64,000 nucleotides of DNA from Chromobotia macracanthus (GCA_036877525.1 JAZGTH010000007.1:5001001-5065000), one strand, 5' to 3'. Positions 27,701 through 41,655 are shown, counted from the first letter of the stretch. The notes: a model not told the origin generated them from the letters alone. Numbers and translations: made by a program.

Positions 27701-29148
27701 CGTTTAGAAGAGCTGCTATTACTGTATTTTTCTAAACAATCAGACTAAAGATTTTTCATGACAGATGATGAAATAAATCACACAGACTTACACTGAAGAA
27801 GAACTGGGCCATATCTAGCAGAATAATTGGCACTGTTGGGTTCTTTGGATTTGGGCCAGTAAACAACAATCCAGAACAGTTCAAAAAGAAAAGAAAACCA
27901 GTCAGCAATTATATCACTAGCATAATAGTTGAGTGTGATAAGTTAACTGTGCTGAGAAACCTGGTTTGCAATCTGACTGTGCTGAACTGTGCTGAAGTTC
28001 AAATGAACTTGTTTCTTGTAATGTCAGCGCTGTTTGTTCTTTTAGCTAAAAAAATTGCAATTCTTTTTGGTTCCACTAGAGGCAAGCAAATTATGTACTT
28101 TAAATTTACATTTATGCATTTAGCAGATTCTTTTATGCAAAGCAAGTTACAGTGTGTTCAAGGTATACAGTACAATTTACCAGTACGTTTTCCCCGGGGA
28201 ATCGAACCTACAACCTTTGCGTTGCTAAAGCGATGCTCTACCAGTTGAGCCAGGAACACACTTATATGATTAATAATTTCATAATCGTTTCATTATCGTA
28301 TATCAAACTCATTATCTTATGTACAGTAAATATTCAAACATAAATGTATAATATGTTTCGATATACATTCCTTTGTATAGACACAGTAGCACTTTGCTTG
28401 GTGCAATTACACAGTGAGCTTAGCATTTATTGTGTAGGAGGTGAAACACTGACTAGCTTTGAAAACTCTGGTATGTTTTCGAAACTGCTCTGTTAAGAGG
28501 GAAGTGCTTTTTACTGCTGCTTGTCTTCATAATATGGTCCGGTTGGTGTTTTTAAAGCATTAAGGAAAAAAAGAAATGTGAGGCAATTGAAACGACAGTC
28601 TGGAGGACGATCAGATCAAAGACAGAGAGGTCGAAACACCACGTCCACTGAAGATCTGCAGAGAGGACCTGCTTTCAACCCTGCAAACCCTTATCACGTG
28701 AGGAACACAAACAATGTGTTTTCTGCATGAGGCTGGTGCAATATAGCAATTTAACTTCACTAAGTATTCACTATGCTTGTAATGGCAATGTAAAATTATG
28801 CAACAAAATTGTGATGATTTTAATTCTCTTTTAACTTGGCCATTGCTTTTTTCTACATCCTGTATCAGTTATCTTCACTGTCAACTTTGTGCCCATGTTC
28901 AATGACCTTTCACCTGTCTTCTCCAGCGTAGTCAGGAAGGTGAAGAGACGATGACCTTTGACCCCATGTTGGACCACCTTGGAATCTGCTGTGCGGAATG
29001 CCAGCGTTCTTATACTCATTGTAATAGAGTATGCGAGCCAATCGGTGGCTATTCACCGTGGCCTTACAACTACCACGGCTGTCGTAGGGTTTGTAGGGTC
29101 ATCATGCCATGTCGCTGGTGGGTGGCTCGCACAATGGGCATTGTGTAA
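24707..29148 (+). CDS. cnmd: Chondromodulin-1 (leukocyte cell-derived chemotaxin 1)
   Basis: Type II membrane glycoprotein of cartilage; the cleaved C-terminal domain is secreted and inhibits angiogenesis. Coding exons: 24707-24742, 24882-25016, 26251-26391, 26469-26543, 27109-27259, 28558-28697, 28927-29148 (299 residues). Domains: short cytosolic N terminus; one membrane helix at about 27-50 (FIAGAVLLLFGGIGGFYLW); BRICHOS domain across exons 3-5 with the Cys pair in GEKCYI (C117) and RFCGDLP (C165); a furin-type site RKKR at 182-185; an N-glycosylation site NTT at 206; and a C-terminal domain of 73 residues with eight cysteines (ICC, EC, THC, VC, GC, VC, MPC) ending in WWVARTMGIV. It is shorter than the mammalian protein (334 residues), mainly by loss between the BRICHOS strands and in the linker. 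Two ATGs are adjacent (24707 and 24710); the first was chosen. All junctions are gt/ag and keep frame. Tenomodulin is the alternative, but the C-terminal spacing and dibasic cleavage site fit chondromodulin. Confidence 0.94.
26921..27035. mobile_element. DNA-transposon fragment in cnmd intron 4
   Basis: Contains the string resembling TTATTCATCCTCATGTTAATCC followed by AAACCTGCATG, the recognisable end of a very common cyprinid non-autonomous DNA transposon also seen at 48640 and 50791. Truncated, without coding capacity. Confidence 0.5.
28101..28257 (-). mobile_element. tRNA-derived SINE in cnmd intron 5
   Basis: On the minus strand it has an A box (GGCTCAACTGGTAGAGC), a B box (GGTTCGATTCCC near 28197-28208) and the tail with GTAACTTGCTTTGCATAAAA, then TCTGCTAAATGCATAAATG. 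It is the best-preserved SINE in the window and lies antisense to the host gene. Confidence 0.85.
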
Positions 29149-29214
29149 GATCCTACATTCCCTCAAAACATCAGATCTGCCTTTATCATCTCAATGACAC
29201 AATGAGATATTTCC

Positions 29215-29220
29215 AATAAA
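29215..29220 (+). terminator. cnmd polyadenylation signal (AATAAA)
   Basis: Canonical AATAAA 67 bp after the cnmd stop codon, immediately followed by a second overlapping AATAAA. Confidence 0.7.
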
Positions 29221-30149
29221 AATAAAAAGACTCTGATGGAAACGTTTATGGAACAAATGTTAGACATGGAAGTTTTTCCTTATTTTTCCTTAACAAAATA
29301 AACATCAGTAGCTGCTTATGTGTATTGCAGAATAACAGATATATAATTAAATTGCTTGTATTAAAAGGGGGAATTGTGTGGAAACATTATTTTTTGCAGT
29401 TCTGTTTGAGGCCATTAGTGTTGCAGAAGTTATACACAAATAAGATAAAAGTGGTTGTTTACGTAAAATGACACACAATGCAATTAACCAGTACCGTATT
29501 TAAAGTTAATTAAAACTAACCATGTGGTGTTTATAAGTTACAACCTAATTATATGAAATCTTCTGTGTAGGTATTAATAACCCATCTCAAATTTGTTTTG
29601 TTAGCAAAGGTTCAGCTAATCCATGAGTTAACCCAATACCGGTCTGGATTGCAAAGTTTTAACTTGTTACTGCACCTAGTATTCCAAGAAAAAGTTGTCA
29701 AATCCCTTCTTCTCTGCTTATAGTGTCTTTTTGATGTCAATTTTCCTCGAGTAATTTCAGGTGTAGAAATGGGAAAATTTCTGTGTTGAGCAGCAGATCT
29801 GTGGGTCCAAAATACAACACCATTTAAAAAATTTTCTTTTAGACCTGAAAAAACTATTTCCACTATTATTTCCAGGTCAGTAATCCTATGTGAGGTAAAT
29901 CTGTGACATTGAGCATGTGACCCCTTCCCTGTACAAAAGGTTAGATTTTATTGTTTGCATTGAAGTACTCAAGGAAGTGCATGCTGTCATTAAAAAACAG
30001 AGCAACATACTGAAATCTAATACATTTTCCACTTGAATTGTCATACTGATAATATAACAACTTTTAATTAAACAAAACAGAAGCATTTTCACTATGGTGG
30101 TCTTTTGGACCCCATTGCATGTCTGTAGAAAAGCCTACCCTCCTTTTCT

Positions 30150-30150
<1 letters not shown>

Positions 30151-30184
<34 letters not shown>

Positions 30185-30268
30185 ACTCTATTTCCCTCTT
30201 TGTCTCTCACTCTCTCGCACTCTTTTTCTCTGTCTCACTTGCTCTCTCGCTCTGTCTCTCACTTTCTT
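30151..30268. repeat. (TC)n microsatellite with degenerate CT-rich tail
   Basis: About 30 bp of pure TCTC (to 30180) followed by roughly 90 bp of imperfect CTCT/CTCACT sequence. Confidence 0.92.
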
Positions 30269-31850
30269 GGCATCTTCATCAATTTAAACTAACATGAGTT
30301 TAGTGGCACAGTAACTGAAAAAAGTCATCTAAATAAAATATGGTATTTCAAATATAAAAAGGCCTTATCCACTTCAATAATTTGAAGGCTGTCTAGTCTT
30401 TGTCTTTATTTATTTATCTATTATTCATTATTGATTGTTTTCCGGAAACAGGAAGAAAACAAAGTTCCACATGTAGCATGGGCGATTTAAATTTAATGAT
30501 GTGTAAACCAAAATCCAAAGAATACATCGCTGAAGCTCCACGCACCTTCTTTCACACTAATGAGGCGAAATTCTCATCAAAGGCTGTTTTTCTGTTTTTT
30601 CAGCCTCTGTGATAAGAGTTCATGTTTCACTCACTGCAGCCTCAGTGGGAGAACATGAGCAACACAACAGGAAGTCAAATTGACTTTGGCATGTAGTGTC
30701 TAAGATTGTCCGTGTCAGAAGTGAACAAACTCACACTGCCTTGAGCAAATGTTCAGACATTTTAGCATTATTCTTAGACACTGTTTTTCTCACATGGGTT
30801 TTACTTTATGGATAGATATTTTCCATTCAGTGCAATGACGAATATTTTAAGTCGTACACTGTCTCATTGAGGAGTTTATGGTCTATTTAAATTTACATCC
30901 AAATGTGTGAGTTTTGCTTTAAAACAGGCCAACAGTTGACATGTCTCTCACTCTGAGCGCTCTTTCTTTTCACATATTCAACAACTGAAATCAACATTTC
31001 ACATCCATTTATTTATTTTATACAGTGTGTATAATGTACAGTCAGGCTGCCATTGTTGCTAAATAACCCTCTCAGGACACAAGGAACAAGGACAAGATTA
31101 GAGTTTATTTTGCGATGACCAGTTCACTGTACATTATTCCTTATTATACCATTATTATATGGCATTTGTCATTGTACTTTCTCTTATATAGAGCTGTTTG
31201 CCCTCTGAAGAAAACAAGAATGTTATCTGTTTCTTCAGAGAGGAGCAACAGAATTTGAAATCTGCCCTGCTTTCACTGGCCAGCAGTGATTACTGCACTT
31301 TCAGAGCTGATACGACAGTCCTTCCGTAGGCTATATAATATTAATCCAGCACCCACGCTCGCCAGACGCAGTTAACGGAAGGTGACAAGCGTGACATATC
31401 CAGGAACTCCTGATGTTTCGCGCTCCTGTGCGTGGACATTAAAAGAGCCCTTGCTGAGCACCTCCAGTGGCCCTGAAGTGACTCAAATTTGCAGGGAGGG
31501 GGTTTAGAAGATAGAGAGGAGACCAATTTCCTCCTCTGCACCTCTGCTGTCATGCTCATTAAAGAAAATGAGAGACTGGAAGACAAGATTTCTTACCTGA
31601 CAGTGATTGTGAGACTGCAAGTACTCCACAGATCTTCCTTCGTGGATGTTAAAAGATGGATCAGCTTGCCACTCAAATGGTTTCACAATCACAATGTGTG
31701 TGTAGCCACAAAGAATTGTTAGGTCACATAAACAATATGAAGCAAATAAGATGTTTTTTCCAAAACCAAGCGAGTTGTCTTGCTCTCGGCTTACATAACA
31801 AGTAACATATATATATATACAACAACTTACATAAGCAGTATATATGCACA

Positions 31851-31852
<2 letters not shown>

Positions 31853-31910
<58 letters not shown>
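31853..31910. repeat. (AT)n microsatellite
   Basis: About 58 bp of alternating AT, preceded by a shorter TA run near 31807. Confidence 0.96.
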
Positions 31911-31913
<3 letters not shown>

Positions 31914-34684
31914 AAATATGTATTAAGATGCATAAAATAGTAAATATAGTTAATCTTGGGTAAAGTTAAAATACTTTAAATGAGGTTGACCTGTTTTAAT
32001 ACCTTCTATAGTTATTTTTACCCTACCATTGTTTTTAATACCTTACCATAAGACCTGAATTATATTTCTAAGTAACATTTTCCTTACATGGATGCCTTTT
32101 GTTTTGGGCTGTTTAATTTTTGGATAATGTTGAAATTTTTTCTGCTTTAATGGATAACAAGCTTGCTCAGTTTAATCATCCAAAGTCACATGGTCAAGGA
32201 AAAGACACAAACTTAACTGGGGTTTGGAGATCTTCTGTCTAGGGGCTCCAGTCCTGGCTTTGGCATCTTCTAGCTTCATTCTGAGCTATGGGCTTCTTAT
32301 CATGAGTGTTCAGCCTCACAGTCAGAGCCGCATACATCCTCTTCTCATTCTGCAAAGAACAGATTTGCAAAAACATAAAAACCAATGTAAAAAACAGCAA
32401 TGTGCTGGTTAATTTTCTTACATTCTTAATCTTTCTAAAATGGGATGTTTTCTAAATTGTATTTGTGTTTAAAGATAATGTGCTATCCTTTAAGGTTTGG
32501 CAACTTAACTGCATTTTTTGTAATTAACTCTGGGGAGATTAGAACAGCTACAGTATGTTTAAAATATAATTCTTTCACTTATATATTCTATTTCTTTTAT
32601 GTATTATGAATTCTCATCATTAAATCGACAAGTTTGATCAACAACACTTTGAAGACAGCATGAAATCTATATTTACCCTCCATGCTATTTTTGGAACAGG
32701 AATGTGAATAAAACCAGAAGCACACAATATCTCAACAGATAACTGATGTTTAGCACCTAAAAAAAGAGGAAGTCATTTTTTCATTAAAGTTCTTGCCTGA
32801 ACAGGGACCGGTGCAAACATCCAGTCAGGAATGTGTTTACTGTACAACAAAAGATCTTTATAAGAAACAAACTGCAAACAGTGAGGCAGAAAATTCTGCC
32901 TTACAGCCTTAAGGTTTCCAGGTTTCTTGCAGAAAACAGCAACATAAGAAGTGTTTGCAAAATAAAAAAGGCTCCCTGTAGAGCAGAAAAGACAAAATGT
33001 TATAGGTGCAGCGCGGGTGTGTGGAGATACAGAGTAGCTTTCTTCTTTGTGTTGCTCTGGGGAGCCAGGCGTACCCAGAGAGCCCTTCAGGTCTGGGGAA
33101 CACACAACTCTTTGTGCAGCACAATGACCCACTGCGTCTGCCAATCAGACAGCAAACCTGCACTCCTGTGCTAATGGGCAACCACAGACTCAAACTCCTG
33201 CTCTGCACAGCCAGAGAAAGCTTTTTTCTCTCTTTCCCCATCCTCTTTCTCCTCTCCTCCACCTTGGCTTTCCTTCACCTTGGCATTCATCAAAACTGTG
33301 GAGTCCAGAGAGGCGCAGCTGTACTCGCGGAGGCACAATTTGTTTGTGCCTTGAAACCAGTATGGGCAAAAATAATGTTTCCAAGAGATCAAAAATGCAG
33401 CAGAATATTCTTGTCTCTCTCTCTATATATATATTTATATATATGCTGTGACCTGCTGTAGGTTTGTCATCAGGGTTTGTATCTTGAACTGCTGGGTATG
33501 TTGTGACAGTGACCGATTGACTATACATTATTCCAAATACATACTGTGTGATTACCGTACATTATTATGCAGTTACTAATCAAAACCAGGGAGCTGTTTA
33601 ACAAAACATAAAGACAGTAAAAGAGGTTCCAAAGTAAAACCGTTAGCTGCAAGCACTGATCAATGCCTTTGAGCAGAAATCTGTGAATCAACTAATATTG
33701 TTTAGTCAAAAGTGTTACGAAACATTGTAACGTTTTACAAATAGTCAGCAGTACAACTGATTCTGCTGTACATCAAAAAATGTAAAACATCATATGTGCA
33801 TAGCAACTTCACTGTTTTTGCTTACTAATCCTTAAAAATAACCTTTTTAAAAATCCTCTTTATCATCAGCCTGATGTAAAAAGCATTTAGAAAACCACTA
33901 ATAGCAGCATTTATTAATAATAACTGGAGTAAACTATTCTTCTGCCCAGTAATATGGTTAATTAGCATAACTGTAAGCTGTTTAAGGTTACCAGGCAACA
34001 TAATTTAATAATAACAGACAAATAACAGAATGTGTGCTCACAGGTGTGTGGGTTTCTCATCTTATTTTACATTTACAACGACAATCACAATACAGAGTTA
34101 AAACTGCCTGATGAATATTTTACAAATCATCATATGAAGCCCATCAGTTAGATTGCTTGATAAAACATTATACCAAATGTTTATTGTTTTGCTTATAGTG
34201 TTTGTTTTGCTGCTATGCGTTCAGTTCTGTTACTATTCACAGATGTACTGCACACAAACAGAGTGATATCTTTACACCATATGTGGTGGGAAAAATAATC
34301 TCAGAGTAATCTCAGATTCTCACATGAGCCGGGCAACATGATCAATATCCTAGGGGCAAGATACCACTACCACAGTCTGGAAACCAGAGCAAGAGCCAGG
34401 ATGTGTCTCTCGTCCTCAGATCCCGCCTGCCCACACAATACTTGGAAAGAAATGATTTGACAAATGAAGCTTCTAAGACATTTGTTTATAGCTCCAATTT
34501 CTGTCCAGAATGCTAAAATGGTACTACAGTGTTTCTGGGTGCCATGGTAATATCCTTTCAAGTCATGTACCACAGTAATGTTTTGTTTTTTACATGTACA
34601 GAGGAAATACTATCTTTAAAGTCTTTAAAGAATGATATTCTAATGGTATTATATAAAGAACCCCAAAATACCATATGTATACTA

Positions 34685-34813
<129 letters not shown>

Positions 34814-37306
34814 TGTAAGTGTGTTTTCTCATGTTCAGTTTCCTGCAGGTCAAATGTAACAATAAAGTATGCAGGGATTAAAGCACAGATTTATGTAAAT
34901 GACTACTGTACATAAAATCAGACAGCAGATAGATCAGATCTAATTATACATGTATACCATAAAAACAGCAGGTTTATCATAATCCTCAGGAGAAGCAATT
35001 ACTTATTACCTTGGTAACAATAACATGAAATTCGCTTTAGAGTTTTAATCCTCAAAAGCTTCTGTATTATCTAGTGCTGCCAATGTATCAAATATTTACA
35101 GTTTCTGACAGTTCCTGATGATTTTTCTGGGTGTATAAAATTAGGCAATTACACTTTTCATTGTCTATTAAGTTTCCTCCCAAAAAGTTTAGAAATGAGT
35201 TATAGAAATGTTTTACTTGCATCTCTGATTTAAACTTCAGTAGGAAAAAAAAGAAAACGTAAAAATATGTATCGATATACAGTGAATGTTGACAAGAAGA
35301 AAAAATATATAATATAAAAGGTATATCATTCAGCTAATGTGTCATTATAGCTGCAATCATAACTTTTGCCTCTCTGCTGCCTCCTCTGTTTAAAACATAA
35401 AAATGCAGGCCATCTATAGTACCCAAACATGCAATATAGTAGCCAGATCTTCTTTCTTCTGTTTACAGATGGACATTTCTCGCAAAATTAGACTTGACAG
35501 CTCAGATTATAAATCATTACTGTAAACTTACTGCGAATGGGGGTAAAATAAGGAGACAGCGTTGAACACTGATCTATCTTGTACTTGCTCAGTAACTGAT
35601 TTGTGTTCATTTTTAATTGCAGCTTTAAAGAAGAGATGAAACTGTTTAGAAGTAAGACACACGCACACTGAAATCTTTGCTTGCCATTTACTAAACGGTT
35701 GCCATTTCCTAAAGCCTGTGAGCTCTGTGCTGGGGACTCGTGTGGTACTGAGCAGAAATCATCAGTTAACACCAGTGATTGCACCAGATTAAGTAGCCAA
35801 GAAAAGCACTTTAAAAAGCTTTTCTTCTCAGTCACAGCTCCCCTGTGCCGGATTAACAAAAAGTGATATAACACATGAGAAGCCAATAAAGAACAAGCAT
35901 TCGCTCATCCTCCAATCAGAATCTCCTGTGGCAGATTTGTCAGCAGTTGTGTGTCATACCAGTGAATGACCCCCACTGATGTCTGATGCCCTCCTGGGAG
36001 TCTCACCTCTACAAGACCACCACTTCACAACTGGTTTTGCTCCAGGGTGCCTGTTTTACATCAGACATCAAGTAGCAACACAACACAGAACCAGAAATGT
36101 TGTTTCATCACACAGGAAAAATGAAACCTTGTGTTTAAAACTGCATTTGTAACTCTCTACTGCCATCTCTGTTTAAAACATAAAATTGCAGGTTACTTTA
36201 CATACTTTTCATTACGTATGTTGAAGTCAAATGAAGCCACTCACATTCTCCGGGAAATTGCACCTGACATCTTAAAACAGCCAAAAACTGCGAAGGTCCA
36301 GAAAATGTAAAATTATTAACATAATGAGCTAAATATGTTTTGAGTTTGTTTTCTAAATGCTTTTCAAATGTTAATACATTTGTGCTGTTAGCAGCCAACT
36401 ATTCAACATACAAAACACATTTACCAAAAAAAATGTTTATCCTTGTTGCAAGCGAGCCCAAACCTAATGTAGTCTGGGTCACATTTTCTTTTAACTAGTT
36501 TTTTTGCTGTTGTTTATAGTGTCACACACAATCTGTCCATGCTGGCATCACCAGCTTCTACCAAGTGATGGATGAATTTGTGCTAAAATAGTCTGACTGA
36601 TCTCCCTCTGACGGGGAAGATTTTTCTCTTCTCTTTTAATAGTTGTTAATAAATAAGTCTATTTAAATTTATTTTGCTGTCCTAACAACGGTATGATTAT
36701 ATGGTTAATTGCATTTTACTGTTTGCATTTAGCAAGTTTTTCCCTGCTGTCTGTGACCCAATCAGAACAGACCTGCGACCTGCCAGTTCACCACTCTACT
36801 AGACGATATGAGACATGCCCTCAATCAATGCGTTTGATGCATTAAAAATGCACCGCGGTCTCTACAGTTTGGCAGTATAGTTCGTCCAATGTGGCAGTGT
36901 CAGCCCTTTTTGCACTATTTTTTGGTTTGCTAATTTATGAAAGCTATGATGTGGTACTCAGGTTTAATGCTTTTTAATCTCATGGTTGGCTGACCGCTGG
37001 CATCTTTGCATGCTGGTGTGATTTGTCCTGCTGTTTCAAGGTTTATCCAGAGTTCTACTCGCCCTGCGGCAAGAGTCGTCTGCACTGCCTGCGAGTCCAT
37101 TAACCCAGAGCGTCGTGAATCCTGCTGAAAGATGGTCATTTTAATCACTTTTTAGGGGACGTTGAGGAACTGAGTTACCACTAGCTTAATAACATTATGC
37201 TTTAGATCAGTCAAGCGTGTTTATGATGTGCATTTCAAAACATGTTTGAATGGCCCATAACTTGCGATCATTATATTATAGCAACTCGTTGATTAAAAAT
37301 ACGACT

Positions 37307-37530
37307 TTAAAGGTAGGGTAGGCAATTTTGTAGAGGCTATCAATAGAAGCTAGCTTTGAAAGCTCCAACTCCCCTTTCAGGGTGCTCTCCAAAGCCGCAC
37401 CTCCTTCAAAACACATTAACTCATACATAGTTTGACAGGCAAGTAGGACATCCTATCATTGCATTCGGGCCAAATGCAGTGATTGGACGAACATTTTATG
37501 GTCCTGTGGCTTCCACAGAAGATATATTTA
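37307..37530. mobile_element. Non-autonomous DNA transposon relic
   Basis: Begins AAAGGTAGGGTAGGCAATTT and continues with GAAGCTAGCTTTGAAAGCTC, then a segment with AGTGATTGGACGAAC and GTGGCTTCCACAGAAG. This matches my recollection of a high-copy cyprinid hAT-type MITE. No reading frame; the ends are incomplete. Confidence 0.6.
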
Positions 37531-40500
37531 TATAAATATATTTAGGCCACTTAGTGATTGCTATTAGAATGTGAAGAGATTTTCAACCAGCATAACAAAA
37601 AGCGTTTCTAGAAAAGATCACTACCCTGTCTTTGAAGACTCACTGGAATTAAAACTGTTGTAAATGACTCTGTTATTTTTATTTCAGGCTGTTAGCTTTA
37701 AGGCTAACATCTATATGGTAGCATATAAAAGTTGACATAATTAACGAGATCATCCCTAACCCTAACCCTATCATTTAATTCACCAATGAATTGACACCTC
37801 TGAACTCAACGTATCATGATGAAATGATGAGAGCATGAAACAAAGTTAAAGTAACGAGGAATGAACAAAAGCTGTTTGTGCATCTCAACTAAGAAACGAA
37901 GAAGCCGCAGCTGTCAGAAGAAGCGCTTGATGTGCTGACACAGTTTTTAAAGAAGAAAAGTAAATGCATTTTTAAATCCAAACAACAAATGAGAGCACAG
38001 AGACTCTGAAGTACAAACCCCAGGGCAGGTTCTGTACTTAAGACTTACAACTATCTCATTATCTTTCACTCCACACACATCAGATACGAGCAGCCATTTG
38101 TCACGGGCAGATCCCCCCTCCCTCCTCCACCCTCCCCCCACCCCCGGGCATCAGACCAACACTTCTGCAACACTGCTGTACATAATTGCCATATGGACAC
38201 CATTTTGAGCCAGACCAAAGACTAAAACCCCGCCGGGCAGATTCCCCGGATAGTTCAATGAATATTTTATCTAATTTCCATCTAATTTGCAGCAAATCAT
38301 TATACAGAACATTTCTAATTAATTTATAGGACATATCTGATTTTGATAACTTGACGTTTTTTCCTCACCTCGTTTGTGGAAGCTGTATACTTCTAATATA
38401 AACTGGCTCTTGTCACTATGTATAAAATGCCCATTTACCAAATGTTTGAGTGTGGAGAGTTCACACCGCTCTACCCCGCAGTTTAATTAACTTTACACTG
38501 TTTAATTAACCCAGGAAAGCACAGAGACTAAAGCTTCATCTGGGAGCTGGTATTTAGGTATTACTTTATTTAATTAAAGTATTTCATATAACTAAAACAA
38601 ATGACATTCTTTTTCAAATCTGTATTCAAGAAATACCTGACACGTTTCACAAATAGGAATGTTACAAATGACATCTGCTGTTTCTCATGTATGAGATTTG
38701 CTGTTACCAACATTTGGGACAGATAAAACCCTGATATGTATGCATTTGTATTGTCTACCAATAAACATCAAATATTAATCACAATCAAATAAAACAAGGT
38801 ATCAGGGTAACAGGGTTGCCAAATACAATCAATTATATGGAACAGCTAGTCTGGAACCAAGAACAGAAATTTCCCATGAACTCGTTTTTTAACAACAATC
38901 GGGTAACAGGGTACAATCCTGATGAATACAGTCAAACATTATCAAATAAATAGGCCACGTGCTTTAAATAGGCCTTGAGTCCTGTGTTTAGAACTTGCTT
39001 CTGTTTATTTGATGTCAGAAAATTAAACATACTGTAGCTGTTCATGGAAAGTGCCGTTTTCTCTTTACGTCCATAATGTAAAGATTTACTATCTATTCAT
39101 TTGCTTGACTCCAGTCTAAATAAACAAGTTTGTTCAGCGTGGCAGGAGAACTATAGCAGACGACAGTCGCGCTTCGTGTCGCATTAAGTGTAATATCAGA
39201 TTGTTGGAAACATGGTGCTGTGTTGCCTTGAAGGCTAAAACAGTGTTTTGAATATGATTCCATCAGCAATTGACAGCAGAGAAATGAGAAAAACTTAAAA
39301 TGTCAGAAACGCTAACACACATGCATTTATTAGCTTGCAGGCTGTGAGTGTAATAATGTTGTATATTGTGCTACAAAAAGCCCATCACAAACCCTGAGAA
39401 AAGATTCGCTGGAAAGACACAAATTGTCAAAAGAATCTTCAAAGAATGCTTGGATTAGAATTTGGAATCAATCATAATGGGATAAAACATCATTCTTCCA
39501 CTCATTGCTCATTTCTGTTTCTAAACTCCAGTTCCTCAACGTATCTCTCAGAATTTCAGTGTATCCAGCAGGATCTGATTCTGCTCGATCCATTTATTGA
39601 TTTCATTTAAATGCGATTTGCATCCTTCCTTCTAACTCTTGGACAGAAGCCACCATAAGGACCTGTCCTCCAAAGGCTGATTTGACATCATGTTCTCAAC
39701 ATTGTGGTAAGTGGCTCACTGGCAGGAACTCAGAGCCATTAACAGAAAGATTCAGCATCAATTCCCACCTGGTGAAATTATCTGACCGCCTCTGTTGTGC
39801 CCTTGAGCAGGACGTTAACCCTTCAACAGCTGCTACACTTCCTGTAGCAGCTGCTGTACACTTCCTGTTTGTCAGATATGAAGAGATACAGAGAATAACC
39901 AACTCCAGGGTTCCTGTTTAAATAGTAAGATATGAAAATATGAATACATACACTATATGATTTAAGGGGAAATATCCTATCATGCATCTGTCATTTATGT
40001 TTACATCAATGTTGACAAAAGTTCAGTTATGCCGGTAAATTTAGCATGGACTGCTACAAACAAAGAAAATGACACATTTTGCAGAAGTCTGAGAGTATTT
40101 AGGCAAACAAAATGTCTTTCAAGATATGAAACATCTACAGTATTTTGCATATTTGCTTAACCGGTATAGGCCCAGTAATGCATTTTATGTCTTACATGAA
40201 ACATTTCAAATTAATTTGGCTACAAAATCTGTTTGGCCGAGAGGATGTTTCATCTGAGTGATGAAACGAATTTATAAAATATCAATCGGAATATCAGAAA
40301 AAGGGTCTCTCTGAACGTACACTTACATGCTTCATCCACTCTGTTCACATGCAGAAAGGACAGAGGCAGATTTAGCTGACAGTATTTGCCAAAATGATCC
40401 TAATATTTGAGACACATGTGTGTCACAGGGAGGCAGTGACTGGAAATATTCCAATCTCAGCTTGTCTTGTGCTCTTGACAGGCCTATCAGGTGTGCTCTC

Positions 40501-41429
40501 TATTCTAGCCTTTCCTTCATGACCTCATTCTGTCATGCACACTGTCTCTCCTCCTGCTTAAGTCTTCCATAAAGTGTCCCAATGCACAACACATGTACAA
40601 ATGCATTATAAATAGGCCAGTCATCAATCAGTCACTCAGCAGTTTGATGGCAATTCCACCAGAGTCTCCAATTTACGCATCTCCGTCGCCCAGTGTCGGA
40701 TAACGGTGGCGGGTTTCAGCAAGTCGTCTTTGGGGTTGAGCTTTAATATTTCGGGCGTACAGTGGCAAATCATAAGCAAACTTTTGAGAGGTTATTTCAT
40801 TATTCTGATTTGTACGAGCGCAAATATGGATCATTATATTCCCTCACGGCTGACATTGAGCTTCAATCTATATTTGTCCCTCGCAGTCTAGCCAATTATG
40901 CACCCGGTTTTATCCAGGAAACCTGCGGCGAACACCTGCATGGTTTGGGCGATGATTCATCACCTCAGCCGTCCCGTATATATTTGAAAGAGAAGCACGC
41001 AGCACTCGCTGTGTTGTCCGGATTGACTCAACAGACCCTCGGGGAGTTTGTGAGATGAGCGCGTCATGAGCTCAGCTGCCAAAATCCGCTGCGCTGGCGG
41101 CGTCTCCTACACAATAATAAGCGCACTTATAAGTCAAAGACTGTGCCTGGAGAGGCGACTACACTGAGAGCCACAATCAAGCTCTCACAAGATCACGCCT
41201 CGTCTGCTGGCCCCAAAAAGGGTCGAGTCAGGGAGAGAAGGCTAGCAAAATAAAAAAGGTTTAGCATTTATTTTGTCTGCTGTATTCTGATGCAGATGTA
41301 TCTGTCATTTAGTAAATGACACTGTTCAAACTTAAACTTCCAACAATGAGATACAGAATTATGGCCAAGCTTGAACATTACATGCCCATGCAAAAATATT
41401 GTTATGCACATTGAGCTGTATTAACAGTC

Positions 41430-41435
41430 TTTATT
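41430..41435 (-). terminator. ednrb candidate polyadenylation signal
   Basis: Minus-strand AATAAA about 220 bp beyond the ednrb stop codon at 41656. A second AATAAA lies at 41267-41272. If either is used, the SINE at 41455-41604 lies inside the 3' UTR in antisense. Confidence 0.45.
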
Positions 41436-41454
41436 TCACAAACATAAACGTTGT

Positions 41455-41604
41455 GTTCCTGTAGCTCCACTGGTACAGCATTGTGTTAGCAGTGCAGGGT
41501 TGTGGGTTCCATTCGCAGGGAACGCACGGACTGATCAGATGTATAACTTGAATGCACTGTAAGTCGCTTTGGATAAAAGCATCTGCCACATGCATAAATG
41601 TGAA
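41455..41604 (+). mobile_element. tRNA-derived SINE in the ednrb 3' UTR region
   Basis: A box GTAGCTCCACTGGTACAGCA, B-box region GGGTTCCATTCGC near 41505-41517, and the tail GCACTGTAAGTCGCTTTGG, ATAAAAGCATCTGCCACATG. It is nearly full length and antisense to ednrb, about 50 bp past the stop codon. Confidence 0.85.
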
Positions 41605-41655
41605 ACGAGAGAAAATGTTTCATTCATCCAGTATTTACATAAAAGTGACATAACT

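Noticed and set aside
32773..33528. Overlapping frames of 110-150 codons on both strands
   Set aside because: No recognised domain, no splice sites keeping frame, low-complexity endings, and both strands equally open.
41455..41604. tRNA gene suggested by A and B boxes
   Set aside because: The box-bearing head is followed by the SINE tail and the cloverleaf is degenerate; the same applies to the copies at 5673, 28101, 43327 and 55532.
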